Shown: positions 5,359-10,513, counted from the stretch's first letter. The stretch: 11,286 nucleotides of DNA from Nanoarchaeota archaeon SCGC AAA011-G17 (GCA_000402515.1 AQRL01000022.1:1-11286); one strand, 5' to 3'. Translations and numbers: made by a program. The notes: a model not told the origin generated them from the letters alone.

Positions 5359-5955
5359 ATGGAGACAATTAAAAACACATCTCAGAAAATTGTAACTATC
5401 TTATTAAAAGATATTAGTAGCCATACAGCTACCTCATTATCAAAAGAGCTTAAAATGAGCAGATGGGGTATCTGGAAGGTTATCAAGAAACTTGAAAAAG
5501 ATGAGTTAGTAATACTTGACCAAATTGGGGCAGGAAAAACAAGCGTACAAAAAATAAAATTGAATTGGGATAATGCTCTAATAGAAAAAATCTTGGCTTT
5601 TTCTTTAACCCAGGAAGCCTTAAAATATAAAAGATGGAGATATAATTTCGCTGATTTAGAAAAAGAAGTTGATTTTTTAATATTGTATGGAAGTATATTG
5701 CATTCTCCGGGGGAAGCTAAGGATATCGATATAATGGGGGTTGCCAAAGAAAAAAAACTAATTAAAATAGAAAATATTACATTGAAAATACAGGAAATAC
5801 AGGCTAAAAAAATTCATTCCATTAATTTAACACAAAAAGAATTTAAGCAGGAATTAGAAAAACCCAATAAAGTATATTTAGATGCTATAAAAAAAGGAGT
5901 TATATTATTCGGACAAGAAAAATTTATAAAATTCATAAAAGGATTACAAAGATGA
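5359..5955 (+). CDS. Winged-helix/minimal nucleotidyltransferase fusion (MNT-type antitoxin)
   Basis: The protein has 198 aa from ATG 5359. Residues 5-70 form a winged helix (KIVTILLKD, TATSLSKELKMSRWGIWKVI, then a wing). Residues 103-130 carry the nucleotidyltransferase signature VDFLILYGSILHSPGEAKDI with D122 and D124 (G-S-x9-D-x-D), binding Mg-ATP. In MNT-HEPN systems this enzyme transfers nucleotides to the HEPN toxin and so silences it. The gene overlaps the HEPN gene by ATGA. The start at 5359 is preferred over TTG 5341, which would lie before the predicted transcription start. The fused DNA-binding domain suggests that one protein both represses the operon, through the sites at 5327-5355, and neutralises the toxin. 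Confidence 0.82.
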   Translation: METIKNTSQKIVTILLKDISSHTATSLSKELKMSRWGIWKVIKKLEKDELVILDQIGAGKTSVQKIKLNWDNALIEKILAFSLTQEALKYKRWRYNFADLEKEVDFLILYGSILHSPGEAKDIDIMGVAKEKKLIKIENITLKIQEIQAKKIHSINLTQKEFKQELEKPNKVYLDAIKKGVILFGQEKFIKFIKGLQR

Positions 5956-6494
5956 TAATGGAAAAAAATGTCAGAGACTGTTTTGTAAATGCATTGAAGG
6001 AAGAGAAAAAAGGAAAGAAACATAAAGGTTTATTGAAAGTAAACCCCAATATGAAGGAAGCAGAGAGATACGTATTCAAAGCAAAAAAGAATCTAGAAAT
6101 ATGTAAATTTTATAAGGAAAAAGGATTTGATTATAAGCTTCCAGAAGAATGGTTCTACACCCTTTATTACTGCGCACTAGCAATTCTTTCTAAATTTGGA
6201 GTTGAAAGCAGAAGCCAAAGGTGTACTGCTTTATTTTTAAGGTATATGAAAGATGAAGGTATAATTGAGTATGATAATGAATTTATTCATAGGATAATGG
6301 TTTATAAGGAAAAAGAAGAAAAATCTGATGTGGATGAAAGAGAAAAATCAAGGTATAGCTCCTTAATTGAAATCAAAGAAGTAGAACAAAATTATGAGAA
6401 GATGATGGGTGTCTGTAGAGAAGCAATTTCTCAATGTGAGGAAATAATTTTTTCTGATAAAGAGTTTAAGATCCCTAAAAATTTAGTTGAATAA
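5952..6494 (+). CDS. HEPN-domain protein, partner of the nucleotidyltransferase
   Basis: This 180-aa protein starts inside the stop of the nucleotidyltransferase gene; ATG 5958 is an alternative. Residues 33-165 are a helical bundle of HEPN type: AERYVFKAKKNLEICKFY (37-54), EEWFYTLYYCALAILSKFGV (65-84), a third helix with RCTALFLRYM, and a long helix ending QNYEKMMGVCREAI. HEPN toxins cut RNA through R-x4-6-H. Here no such spacing is present: the only His residues are H24 and H113. The equivalent helix has DVDEREKSRYSS (126-137), in which Tyr may stand at the usual His place. It may thus be a non-canonical or inactive nuclease. Gene pairing and fold support the HEPN call. Confidence 0.72.
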   Translation: MIMEKNVRDCFVNALKEEKKGKKHKGLLKVNPNMKEAERYVFKAKKNLEICKFYKEKGFDYKLPEEWFYTLYYCALAILSKFGVESRSQRCTALFLRYMKDEGIIEYDNEFIHRIMVYKEKEEKSDVDEREKSRYSSLIEIKEVEQNYEKMMGVCREAISQCEEIIFSDKEFKIPKNLVE

Positions 6495-6496
6495 TC

Positions 6497-6503
6497 TTTT
6501 TTT
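6497..6503 (+). terminator. T-tract after the HEPN gene
   Basis: Seven T residues start 3 nt after the HEPN stop codon, in the 13-bp gap before the convergent membrane protein gene. Confidence 0.4.
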
Positions 6504-6507
6504 AAAA

Positions 6508-6708
6508 TTACTTCTTTAGTGCTTTGAACACTTCAACAATCTTCTTTGATAGTGCTGTGTAGCCAGCCAAGACAAGACCAACAGCTAAAATAATAATATA
6601 ACCTGTCAAGTCAAGAGTGTTAGGAATGAAATTAAATGCAAGGTTAATCAGGCCAAGACAGCCAACAATTATAAGAATCAGGCCAAGGGTTTCAATTAGT
6701 TTTTTCAT
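6508..6708 (-). CDS. 66-aa two-helix membrane protein
   Basis: This is a small membrane protein in opposite direction to the TA genes on either side. Helix 1 spans about residues 5-25 (ETLGLILIIVGCLGLINLAF). A short Pro/Asn loop follows, then helix 2 at about 36-52 (GYIIILAVGLVLAGY), and a basic tail (KKIVEVFKALKK). The positive charges at both ends suggest that both termini face the cytoplasm. The ATG at 6708 is chosen because a minus-strand TATA box (6731-6740) is centred 27 nt upstream, giving a leaderless mRNA. The frame extends upstream by 21 codons, but those lie before the predicted transcription start. No family is recognised. Its place between two TA operons is suggestive, but it may be an ordinary cargo gene. 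Confidence 0.65.
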   Translation of the reverse strand: MKKLIETLGLILIIVGCLGLINLAFNFIPNTLDLTGYIIILAVGLVLAGYTALSKKIVEVFKALKK

Positions 6709-6730
6709 TGAAGAGAATAAATACCAAGTA

Positions 6731-6740
6731 GGATATAAGG
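6731..6740 (-). promoter_or_regulatory. TATA box of the small membrane protein gene
   Basis: The minus strand reads CCTTATATCC, centred 27 nt before the ATG at 6708. It stands back to back with the promoter of the RHH antitoxin gene. Confidence 0.6.
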
Positions 6741-6748
6741 TTTTTGGC

Positions 6749-6769
6749 TTAACAGAAAGGCTTATATAC
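6749..6769 (+). promoter_or_regulatory. BRE/TATA promoter of the RHH-MazF operon
   Basis: AGAAAGG followed by CTTATATAC predicts a start near 6790, about 12 nt before the ATG at 6803. AGGGGATG at 6791-6798 can serve as ribosome binding site. The 21-bp segment matches 5304-5324 in all but one base. Confidence 0.65.
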
Positions 6770-6802
6770 AACTTATTATATATTAATTATAGGGGATGTA
6801 TA

Positions 6803-7030
6803 ATGAATGAAAATACTACAGTACAACTTGATAAATCAATTGTTAATTCATTAAAAGAAGCAAGAGAGTATCCTAGACAGACATATAATGAACTGATTAA
6901 ACATATGGTCCAGGTATTTAGGAATACAAAGAAAAGAAACCAATATGATGAATTTCTACATAAAATACAACAAACTAAGATGAAGGAACTATGGGGCAAT
7001 AAAGAGGACGAGGCCTGGGAAAATGCCTAA
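6803..7030 (+). CDS. Ribbon-helix-helix antitoxin of the MazF-type pair
   Basis: This 75-aa protein begins TTVQLDKSIVNSLKEAREYP (residues 5-24), the strand and first helix of an RHH/VapB-like domain. RQTYNELIKHMVQVF (25-39) gives the second helix. The remaining tail is charged and helical, ending KELWGNKEDEAWENA, and should wrap around the toxin. RHH domains dimerise and bind operator DNA, while the tail neutralises the toxin. The frame is open far upstream, but the promoter at 6749-6769 and the ribosome binding site at 6791-6798 fix the start at 6803. It overlaps the toxin gene by 8 nt, so expression is coupled. An RHH partner is common for MazF/PemK toxins. Confidence 0.78.
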   Translation: MNENTTVQLDKSIVNSLKEAREYPRQTYNELIKHMVQVFRNTKKRNQYDEFLHKIQQTKMKELWGNKEDEAWENA

Positions 7031-7334
7031 GGCAGGGGATGTAGTACTAACAAAACTACAGTTTACAGACACTTTTGAAATCAAAAAAAGACCTGCTTTA
7101 GTATTGTTTGAGGAGTTTGATAATTTTGTTGTGGCTGGAATAACCAGTAATTTGGAAATGAAGGGCATATCTCTAACAAAAAAAGAAGGTGCAGTGAAAG
7201 ATAGCGTTATAAAATTAAATTATATCTTTACTGTTTCCAAGATGATGATTGAGAAGGTGTTATTTTCTTTGTCTACAGAGAAGAAAAAGAGAGTTTTTGA
7301 TGAATTAGTAACAAGATTAAACAATCTGAAATAA
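7023..7334 (+). CDS. MazF/PemK-family toxin
   Basis: This 103-aa protein begins with the family signature: GDVVLTKLQFTDTFEIKKRP (residues 5-24) then ALVLF, and AGITSN at about 40-45. The short helix region before the C terminus reads KMMIEKVLFSLSTEKKKRVF. MazF-fold toxins (SH3-like barrel) cut single-stranded RNA at short motifs, and the conserved Arg23 and Thr/Ser around residues 43-44 fit the active site. The length is normal. It is second in a two-gene operon after the RHH antitoxin, overlapping it by 8 nt. It ends 10 nt before copy 2 of the 115-bp direct repeat. Confidence 0.85.
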   Translation: MPKAGDVVLTKLQFTDTFEIKKRPALVLFEEFDNFVVAGITSNLEMKGISLTKKEGAVKDSVIKLNYIFTVSKMMIEKVLFSLSTEKKKRVFDELVTRLNNLK

Positions 7335-7344
7335 AAAATTTGGC

Positions 7345-7459
7345 TTTTTTGATGAAACTTTTTCTAAAAGTTTCGGCTTAACTGTCTCAATTTCTTAGAA
7401 CTAACACTAATAATAACACTTAGAGATTACTTACGAATAGACTAGTTTAAAATAAGATT
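7345..7459 (+). repeat. 115-bp direct repeat, copy 2 (partner at 5193-5305)
   Basis: This has the same layout as copy 1: TTTTTTGATGAAACTTT, a hairpin, CTTAACTGTCTCAA and a diverged AT-rich tail. The hairpin here is GAAACTTTT-TCT-AAAAGTTTC, one pair longer on both arms than in copy 1. The base pairing is therefore kept although the sequence changed, which argues for selection on the structure. It starts 11 nt after the MazF stop codon. Confidence 0.75.
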
Positions 7460-7491
7460 TTTGTTTAAGATGGAGTTTTAAGTAAATAAAT

Positions 7492-7500
7492 ATTTATAAA
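7492..7500 (+). promoter_or_regulatory. TATA box of the 95-aa protein gene
   Basis: ATTTATAAA is centred 27 nt before the ATG at 7523, predicting a leaderless mRNA. This box, outside the repeat, explains the rest of the 7460-7522 gap. Confidence 0.65.
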
Positions 7501-7522
7501 GAAAAACCAGAATAGATAGAAG

Positions 7523-7810
7523 ATGGCAACAATAAAAGAACAGCATGATCTTTTAGAGAAAGTAATATTAGGAACCAGAAGAAATACAATTACATGGAAA
7601 GAAGAAGGAGATAAATTATCTGCTCTGGTTACATTAAAAGATATTGAAAGCCAAAGAGAAATCAGGGTTGTTTTATCAAAAGAAGAAAAGGAGCCACATT
7701 ATAAAATGGTATTTAATTTTGTTGAGCATAATTCTCAGGATTTGTTTGAGGTAAGCAGTTTAGAATATCAAGAATTGGGCAGGTTTGGAGATTATATGTT
7801 TAAAGTTTAG
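7523..7810 (+). CDS. Unknown 95-aa protein
   Basis: This is a small soluble protein without signal peptide or membrane helix. A first helix (IKEQHDLLEKVILG) is followed by alternating hydrophobic segments typical of beta strands: NTITWKEEGDKLSALVTLKD, REIRVVLS, HYKMVFNFVEHN, LFEVSSLEYQELGRFGDYMF. No cysteine clusters or catalytic motifs are seen. It resembles a small alpha+beta domain, but no family is recognised. Its own TATA box gives a leaderless start. It is the first of four short plus-strand genes, each with a separate promoter, so the four are not one operon. Confidence 0.6.
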   Translation: MATIKEQHDLLEKVILGTRRNTITWKEEGDKLSALVTLKDIESQREIRVVLSKEEKEPHYKMVFNFVEHNSQDLFEVSSLEYQELGRFGDYMFKV

Positions 7811-7844
7811 TCTTTAAATTTTTCTTCTGAAAAAAGTAGAAGGG

Positions 7845-7854
7845 TTTTTATATT
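7845..7854 (+). promoter_or_regulatory. TATA box of the 75-aa cysteine-rich protein gene
   Basis: TTTTTATATT is centred 24 nt before the ATG at 7874, predicting a leaderless or nearly leaderless mRNA. Confidence 0.6.
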
Positions 7855-7873
7855 TTCCTGGATTATATCATTT

Positions 7874-8101
7874 ATGAATTGCGGGCATTATTTTGTGGAT
7901 GAAGTCGGGTATCAGAGATTATCAGAAGAGGATGCTGGAAAATTAGGCAGGGATTGCTTTTTACTCGGGCTATGCATAATTCAGGAATGCAGGACTTGTA
8001 TCTGTGCAGATAGTTATACAAAAACAGGTGAATTCTTTGAGGGACATGAGTTGTTGTTCAGCCCAGAATTAGATAGAATAATAAAAGAGGCGTTTAATTA
8101 A
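7874..8101 (+). CDS. Unknown 75-aa cysteine-rich protein
   Basis: This short protein has cysteines at positions 3, 28, 34, 39, 42 and 44 and histidines at 5 and 58. The cluster ECRTCICAD (C-x2-C-x-C) together with the N-terminal C-x-H suggests binding of a metal ion, perhaps zinc, though the order does not match a standard Zn-ribbon (two C-x2-C knuckles). DRDCFLL-type wording is not a known motif. The segment RDCFLLGLCIIQECRTCICA is hydrophobic enough for a helix but is rich in Cys. No family is recognised. The start is supported by the TATA box about 24 nt upstream. It is a separate transcription unit, 63 bp after the previous gene. Confidence 0.55.
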   Translation: MNCGHYFVDEVGYQRLSEEDAGKLGRDCFLLGLCIIQECRTCICADSYTKTGEFFEGHELLFSPELDRIIKEAFN

Positions 8102-8119
8102 TTCTATTGTAGTAGTAAC

Positions 8120-8128
8120 ATTTATAAA
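8120..8128 (+). promoter_or_regulatory. TATA box of the lipoprotein-like gene
   Basis: ATTTATAAA is centred 27 nt before the ATG at 8151, predicting a leaderless mRNA. It is the same box sequence as at 7492-7500. Confidence 0.65.
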
Positions 8129-8150
8129 CAAGTTTATGCTATAAAACAGG

Positions 8151-8468
8151 ATGAAAAAGGCAATTATATTACTGACAGCAGCACTTATCGGATTAGGATG
8201 CGCAGGAAACAGAAAATTAATAGAGATAGCAACTGAGCCCCCAGAGTCTATTGTGATAAGGGGAGATGTTAGAAATAATGTAACAACCCTTTGGGATATT
8301 TTGAAGAGGCATGGAAGAATTTACAGTTGTGGAGGGGATGGGGACTGCAATAATGATGGGAGAAAGGAGTATATGTGGGTTAAGGCAGGCGATGGTATTA
8401 TTTATTACACAATGGAATTTAATGAGATAATTGGGACTGTTTGGCATAGGTATAAACCAAAAGAGTAA
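8151..8468 (+). CDS. Probable surface lipoprotein with calcium-type loop (105 aa)
   Basis: The N terminus MKKAIILLTAALIGLGCAG is a short signal peptide (Lys-Lys, hydrophobic core) ending in Gly-Cys with C17. This resembles a lipobox, although position -3 is Gly instead of the usual Leu, so plain export is also possible. The mature part of about 88 residues contains GGDGDCNNDGRKEYMW, which fits the D-x-D-x-N-x-D-G calcium loop seen in EF-hands, dockerins and VCBS/FG-GAP repeats. Two further Cys (in YSCGGDGDC) could form a disulfide outside the cell. It is probably anchored on the outer face of the membrane. The binding partner is unknown, and no named family is recognised. Confidence 0.65.
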   Translation: MKKAIILLTAALIGLGCAGNRKLIEIATEPPESIVIRGDVRNNVTTLWDILKRHGRIYSCGGDGDCNNDGRKEYMWVKAGDGIIYYTMEFNEIIGTVWHRYKPKE

Positions 8469-8484
8469 GGTTTTTAAAAGGGTT

Positions 8485-8493
8485 TTTTATAAT
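8485..8493 (+). promoter_or_regulatory. TATA box of the 68-aa protein gene
   Basis: TTTTATAAT is centred about 30 nt before the ATG at 8519, predicting a leader of only a few bases. This favours 8519 over the TTG at 8507, which would lie before the predicted start of transcription. Confidence 0.5.
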
Positions 8494-8518
8494 TAAATTA
8501 TCTTTCTTGGAGATTAAT

Positions 8519-8725
8519 ATGGATATGGAAAAATCAACAGATATGGGAGTGGTAATGCTTTACATAGATCATATAGATAATCCATGTAGTTTTGAACATG
8601 AGGGAAAACGAGTTAATGTAAGACGGATTTATATTGAACAAGCTAGGAGAATTCTTGAAACTCATGAATTTGAGAATCCCTTTGCTAAAGAACTACTTGA
8701 AGAAAAGGTGAAAGAGTATTCATAA
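8519..8725 (+). CDS. Unknown 68-aa acidic protein
   Basis: This small soluble protein starts MDMEKSTDMGVVMLYIDHID and has a mixed N-terminal half with strands (GVVMLYIDHI, KRVNVRRIYI). A helical, charged C-terminal half follows (EQARRILETHEFENPFAKEL, then LEEKVKEYS). No cysteine pairs, signal peptide or catalytic motif are seen, and no family is recognised. The start at 8519 follows from the TATA box; ATG 8525 is also possible. The stop codon directly abuts the stop codon of the convergent Zn-ribbon gene, with no base between. Confidence 0.5.
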   Translation: MDMEKSTDMGVVMLYIDHIDNPCSFEHEGKRVNVRRIYIEQARRILETHEFENPFAKELLEEKVKEYS

Positions 8726-9097
8726 TTATTTCTTTTTTCTTAATTGCAGAGAAGAAGCTACATCTATCATATATTTTCCGTCTTCCATTTTATAGATAAT
8801 CGGCTGGCCCTGGAATAGCTGCCTTATATCTATTTCAAATTTACCAGGAGAAATAACATTTATGCATTCTAAATCAAGAATTACGGGGGCATCATTCTCT
8901 GGCTGGACAATGTCAAAAACATCCTGCTCCATCTGCTCTTTTTCCTCTGTTGATAACTCTTTAATCTGCTGCTGCACTTTTTGAAGGTGCTCTGGCTTTA
9001 TAAAAAAGAAGAATTTTCCACCGCAGGAGGTGCATCCTTCTAATAATTCTTTAGAGCCTTCTTCATACATTTTATTACATCTGACGCATTGGTGCAT
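8726..9097 (-). CDS. Archaeal Zn-ribbon protein (COG3364/DUF2072-like)
   Basis: This 123-aa protein has an N-terminal zinc ribbon: C4-V-R-C7 and C22-T-S-C25. A helical linker follows (PEHLQKVQQQIKELSTEEKE, 35-54), and then an acidic beta-rich part (APVILDLECINVISPGKFEI, DIRQLFQGQPIIYKMEDGKY). It closes in a Lys-rich tail. This layout fits the archaeal Zn-ribbon family COG3364, whose genes often lie beside sepF and an Era-like GTPase gene; both occur upstream here. The exact function is not known, and a role linked to cell division or RNA is only suggested by context. It starts 1 nt after the HNH gene stop, so it is now read from the HNH promoter or by read-through from the SepF operon. Confidence 0.75.
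   Translation of the reverse strand: MHQCVRCNKMYEEGSKELLEGCTSCGGKFFFFIKPEHLQKVQQQIKELSTEEKEQMEQDVFDIVQPENDAPVILDLECINVISPGKFEIDIRQLFQGQPIIYKMEDGKYMIDVASSLQLRKKK
8729..8740 (+). terminator. T-rich terminator of the 68-aa gene, inside the Zn-ribbon coding end
   Basis: The stretch TTTCTTTTTTCT right after the plus-strand stop codon is the complement of the Lys codons that end the Zn-ribbon gene. It can therefore serve as a T-tract stop for the plus strand. Confidence 0.4.
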
Positions 9098-9098
9098 T

Positions 9099-9707
9099 TT
9101 AATCTTTAATATTCTTTATTATTTTTCCAGCTTTTCTTCTGTTTTCATCTATCGTTAACCATTGTAAATTTGATGGAGCAAAGGCTTTTTTAACTTCGCT
9201 TGTCTTTGTAAGGTTAAATGTGTGTAATGGTTTTATATGATCTATTTCAAAATTTTTTAAATATTTTGGAAATGGTTTTAGTGTTTCAATAATCTCTTTC
9301 CAGTCAATTCCATATTTCTTGGAGCTCATTATTTTTCCAGTTTTTGAGTATTTAGTCATTGCGTGATGTAAAGAGCGTTTTAATCTATCGGTTATGGCAT
9401 AATTTAAATCTGTTTTTCTTCTTAACTTTTCTTTTTCTCTTATTTTAAGTCTAACTTCTGGTCTTTTACCATATTCTTTCCAGTATTTGGCTCTTCTTTC
9501 TCTGTGTCTGGTTAATTCTAAAATTCTATGTCTTTCTTTCCATTCTGGATGTATTCTTCTATACTTTTTTGTTCTTATCCTATTTTTTTCTTTTACTTCG
9601 GGTCTGCTGTTATAATTTTTTCCTTGACAAATTGCATTACAGAAACGTTTTAGTTTGAATTTTGTTTTTATCTTTTTTTTACAGTATTCACACTCTTTTA
9701 CATACAT
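9099..9707 (-). CDS. HNH endonuclease (homing-type) with N-terminal zinc finger
   Basis: This is a 202-aa, very basic protein. The N terminus has a zinc finger, C6-x2-C9-x13-C23-x3-C27. Residues 37-100 are repeats of Arg/Lys-rich DNA-binding helices with E-x-K-E-x-N-R / H-P-E-W-K-E-R-H motifs, as in phage and mobile HNH proteins. The C terminus holds the nuclease motif: FEIDHIKPLHTF (D156, H157), then APSNLQWLTIDENRRKAGK (N180, N189). HNH enzymes cut DNA with one metal ion, and free-standing ones spread their own gene. It lies inside a conserved gene cluster next to a frameshifted gene and has its own promoter and AGGAGG site, all signs of late arrival. It ends 1 nt before the Zn-ribbon gene. 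A defence nuclease is an alternative role. Confidence 0.85.
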   Translation of the reverse strand: MYVKECEYCKKKIKTKFKLKRFCNAICQGKNYNSRPEVKEKNRIRTKKYRRIHPEWKERHRILELTRHRERRAKYWKEYGKRPEVRLKIREKEKLRRKTDLNYAITDRLKRSLHHAMTKYSKTGKIMSSKKYGIDWKEIIETLKPFPKYLKNFEIDHIKPLHTFNLTKTSEVKKAFAPSNLQWLTIDENRRKAGKIIKNIKD

Positions 9708-9717
9708 AACACTTATT

Positions 9718-9755
9718 CCTCCTTTGAATTGATATTTATCTTATTTATATAAATA
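9718..9755 (-). promoter_or_regulatory. Promoter and ribosome binding site of the HNH gene
   Basis: TATTTATATAAATA at 9742-9755 is a perfect 14-bp palindrome containing a strong TATA box, about 41 nt before the ATG at 9707. It predicts a start near 9722. AGGAGG (complement of 9718-9723) lies 10 nt before the ATG. A strong Shine-Dalgarno site is unusual in this window, where most genes look leaderless. Confidence 0.6.
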
Positions 9756-9789
9756 TCTGTAATTTATTTACGGCTAAAAGATTTATACG

Positions 9790-9813
9790 GTTCTATCAAA
9801 GAACATATGTTCT
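9790..9813. repeat. Palindrome with three half-sites in the 9708-9865 gap
   Basis: AGAACATATGTTCT at 9800-9813 is a perfect 14-bp palindrome. GTTCT at 9790-9794 makes a third half-site. On the plus strand a TATA-like AGATTTATAC lies just before it (9779-9788), so it has the form of an operator over a transcription start. The only plus-strand frame that follows (ATG 9816) has five codons. It may be the promoter relic of a lost gene. Apart from this and the HNH promoter, nothing else is seen in the gap. Confidence 0.45.
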
Positions 9814-9865
9814 AAATGAAACCACAAAAATAAAGTAGCTGAAATCCTGTTTTAAAAAAAAGGAT

Positions 9866-10129
9866 TCAATAGCGAGAATATTCCCCTATCCCAAATTTTC
9901 TGCAGACTCTTTCTAATCTCATACGCACTTGTTGCTCTTCACTTTCCATCGTTACAACACTTTCTCCTGAGAATTGTTTTAATTTTTCAAGATCTAACCC
10001 AGAAGGGCTGCATGTCCATCAATAACTAATACATCCAGTCTTGTTTTATCTGGAAGAAGCAATCTGTAATTCACTAAGTCCATTGTTGGTTCATAATAAC
10101 TAGTCATTTTCTGATAACTTATCGAACAT
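9866..10129 (-). pseudogene. Frameshifted small gene directly after sepF
   Basis: An ATG at 10129, 1 nt after the sepF stop, opens MFDKLSEN and meets a stop at codon 10. In the +1 frame the sense continues as YYEPTMDLVNYRLLLPDKTR then LDVLVIDGHA (its own ATG at 10107). It stops again after another shift. Back in the first frame it reads SGLDLEKLKQFSGESVVTME, followed by SEEQQVRMRLERVCRKFGIG and EYSRY before a TGA at 9866. Without the two shifts this would be one protein of about 87 aa with strands and helices. No family is recognised. Compensating indels (about one base each near 10105 and 10031) may be true decay or assembly errors. Its position suggests that it was part of the SepF operon. 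Confidence 0.6.
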
Positions 10130-10130
10130 T

Positions 10131-10499
10131 TTATTTCCTTCTTGTTTTTGGGGTTTGTGTCAGCAACTGGATTTTATTTGGGTCTCTTTTTATTTCCTTT
10201 ATTATAGAAGCAGGACCGATAATGGTCATCCCACTTTTTGTTCCTAATAATTCAAATATACTTTTTTTTATAACTGACATTCTTTCCTGGGATTGGACTG
10301 TGCATACCTCAACTCCCTTGAATTTTCCATTAACCATATCCATTGTTTCCTGGATAAGCTTTGCTTCTTCATCCGGCTTTAGCATGCCTTCCATAAGAAC
10401 AATCTTGTCTTCTTTTACTATTCTTAACAATCTTTTTATGCGTGAATCTGAGTCTAGGTTCTTGACCTGGCTGTATGGTACGTATTGTATTGTAAGCAT
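10131..10499 (-). CDS. sepF: SepF-like cell division protein
   Basis: This 122-aa protein has the archaeal SepF/DUF552 core: DKIVLMEGMLKPDEEAKLIQ (residues about 31-50), GKFKGVEVCTV, and GMTIIGPASIIKEIKRDP near the end, followed by a basic tail. SepF dimers link FtsZ filaments to the membrane in archaea and many bacteria. Archaeal SepF normally begins with an amphipathic membrane helix and a linker. This protein starts straight at the core and no such helix is seen. The gene is 7 nt after the Era-like GTPase gene with a strong GAGGTGA site that overlaps the GTPase stop, so both are co-translated. FtsZ itself is outside the window. A non-anchored or GTPase-anchored SepF is possible. Confidence 0.8.
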   Translation of the reverse strand: MLTIQYVPYSQVKNLDSDSRIKRLLRIVKEDKIVLMEGMLKPDEEAKLIQETMDMVNGKFKGVEVCTVQSQERMSVIKKSIFELLGTKSGMTIIGPASIIKEIKRDPNKIQLLTQTPKTRRK

Positions 10500-10506
10500 T
10501 GTTTTA

Positions 10507-10513
10507 TCACCTC
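10507..10513 (-). promoter_or_regulatory. Ribosome binding site of sepF overlapping the GTPase stop codon
   Basis: The minus strand reads GAGGTGA, whose last three bases are the TGA stop of the GTPase gene. It lies 7 nt before the sepF ATG and supports that start and translational coupling of the two genes. Confidence 0.65.

Noticed and set aside
6617-6802. Extended N terminus for the RHH antitoxin
   Set aside because: The extension runs through the promoter at 6749-6769 and through the opposite membrane protein gene. The RHH domain begins right after ATG 6803.
9816-9866. Plus-strand relic starting ATG AAA CCA CAA AAA, with KVAEILF readable after one shift
   Set aside because: It needs two frame corrections within 50 bp and overlaps the end of the better supported minus-strand broken gene; too weak to call.
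9843-9866. Hairpin AATCCT / AGGATT after the broken gene as an intrinsic terminator
   Set aside because: The stem has only six pairs and the T-run lies inside the loop and not after the stem, so a hairpin terminator is not supported. The T-run alone might still act.
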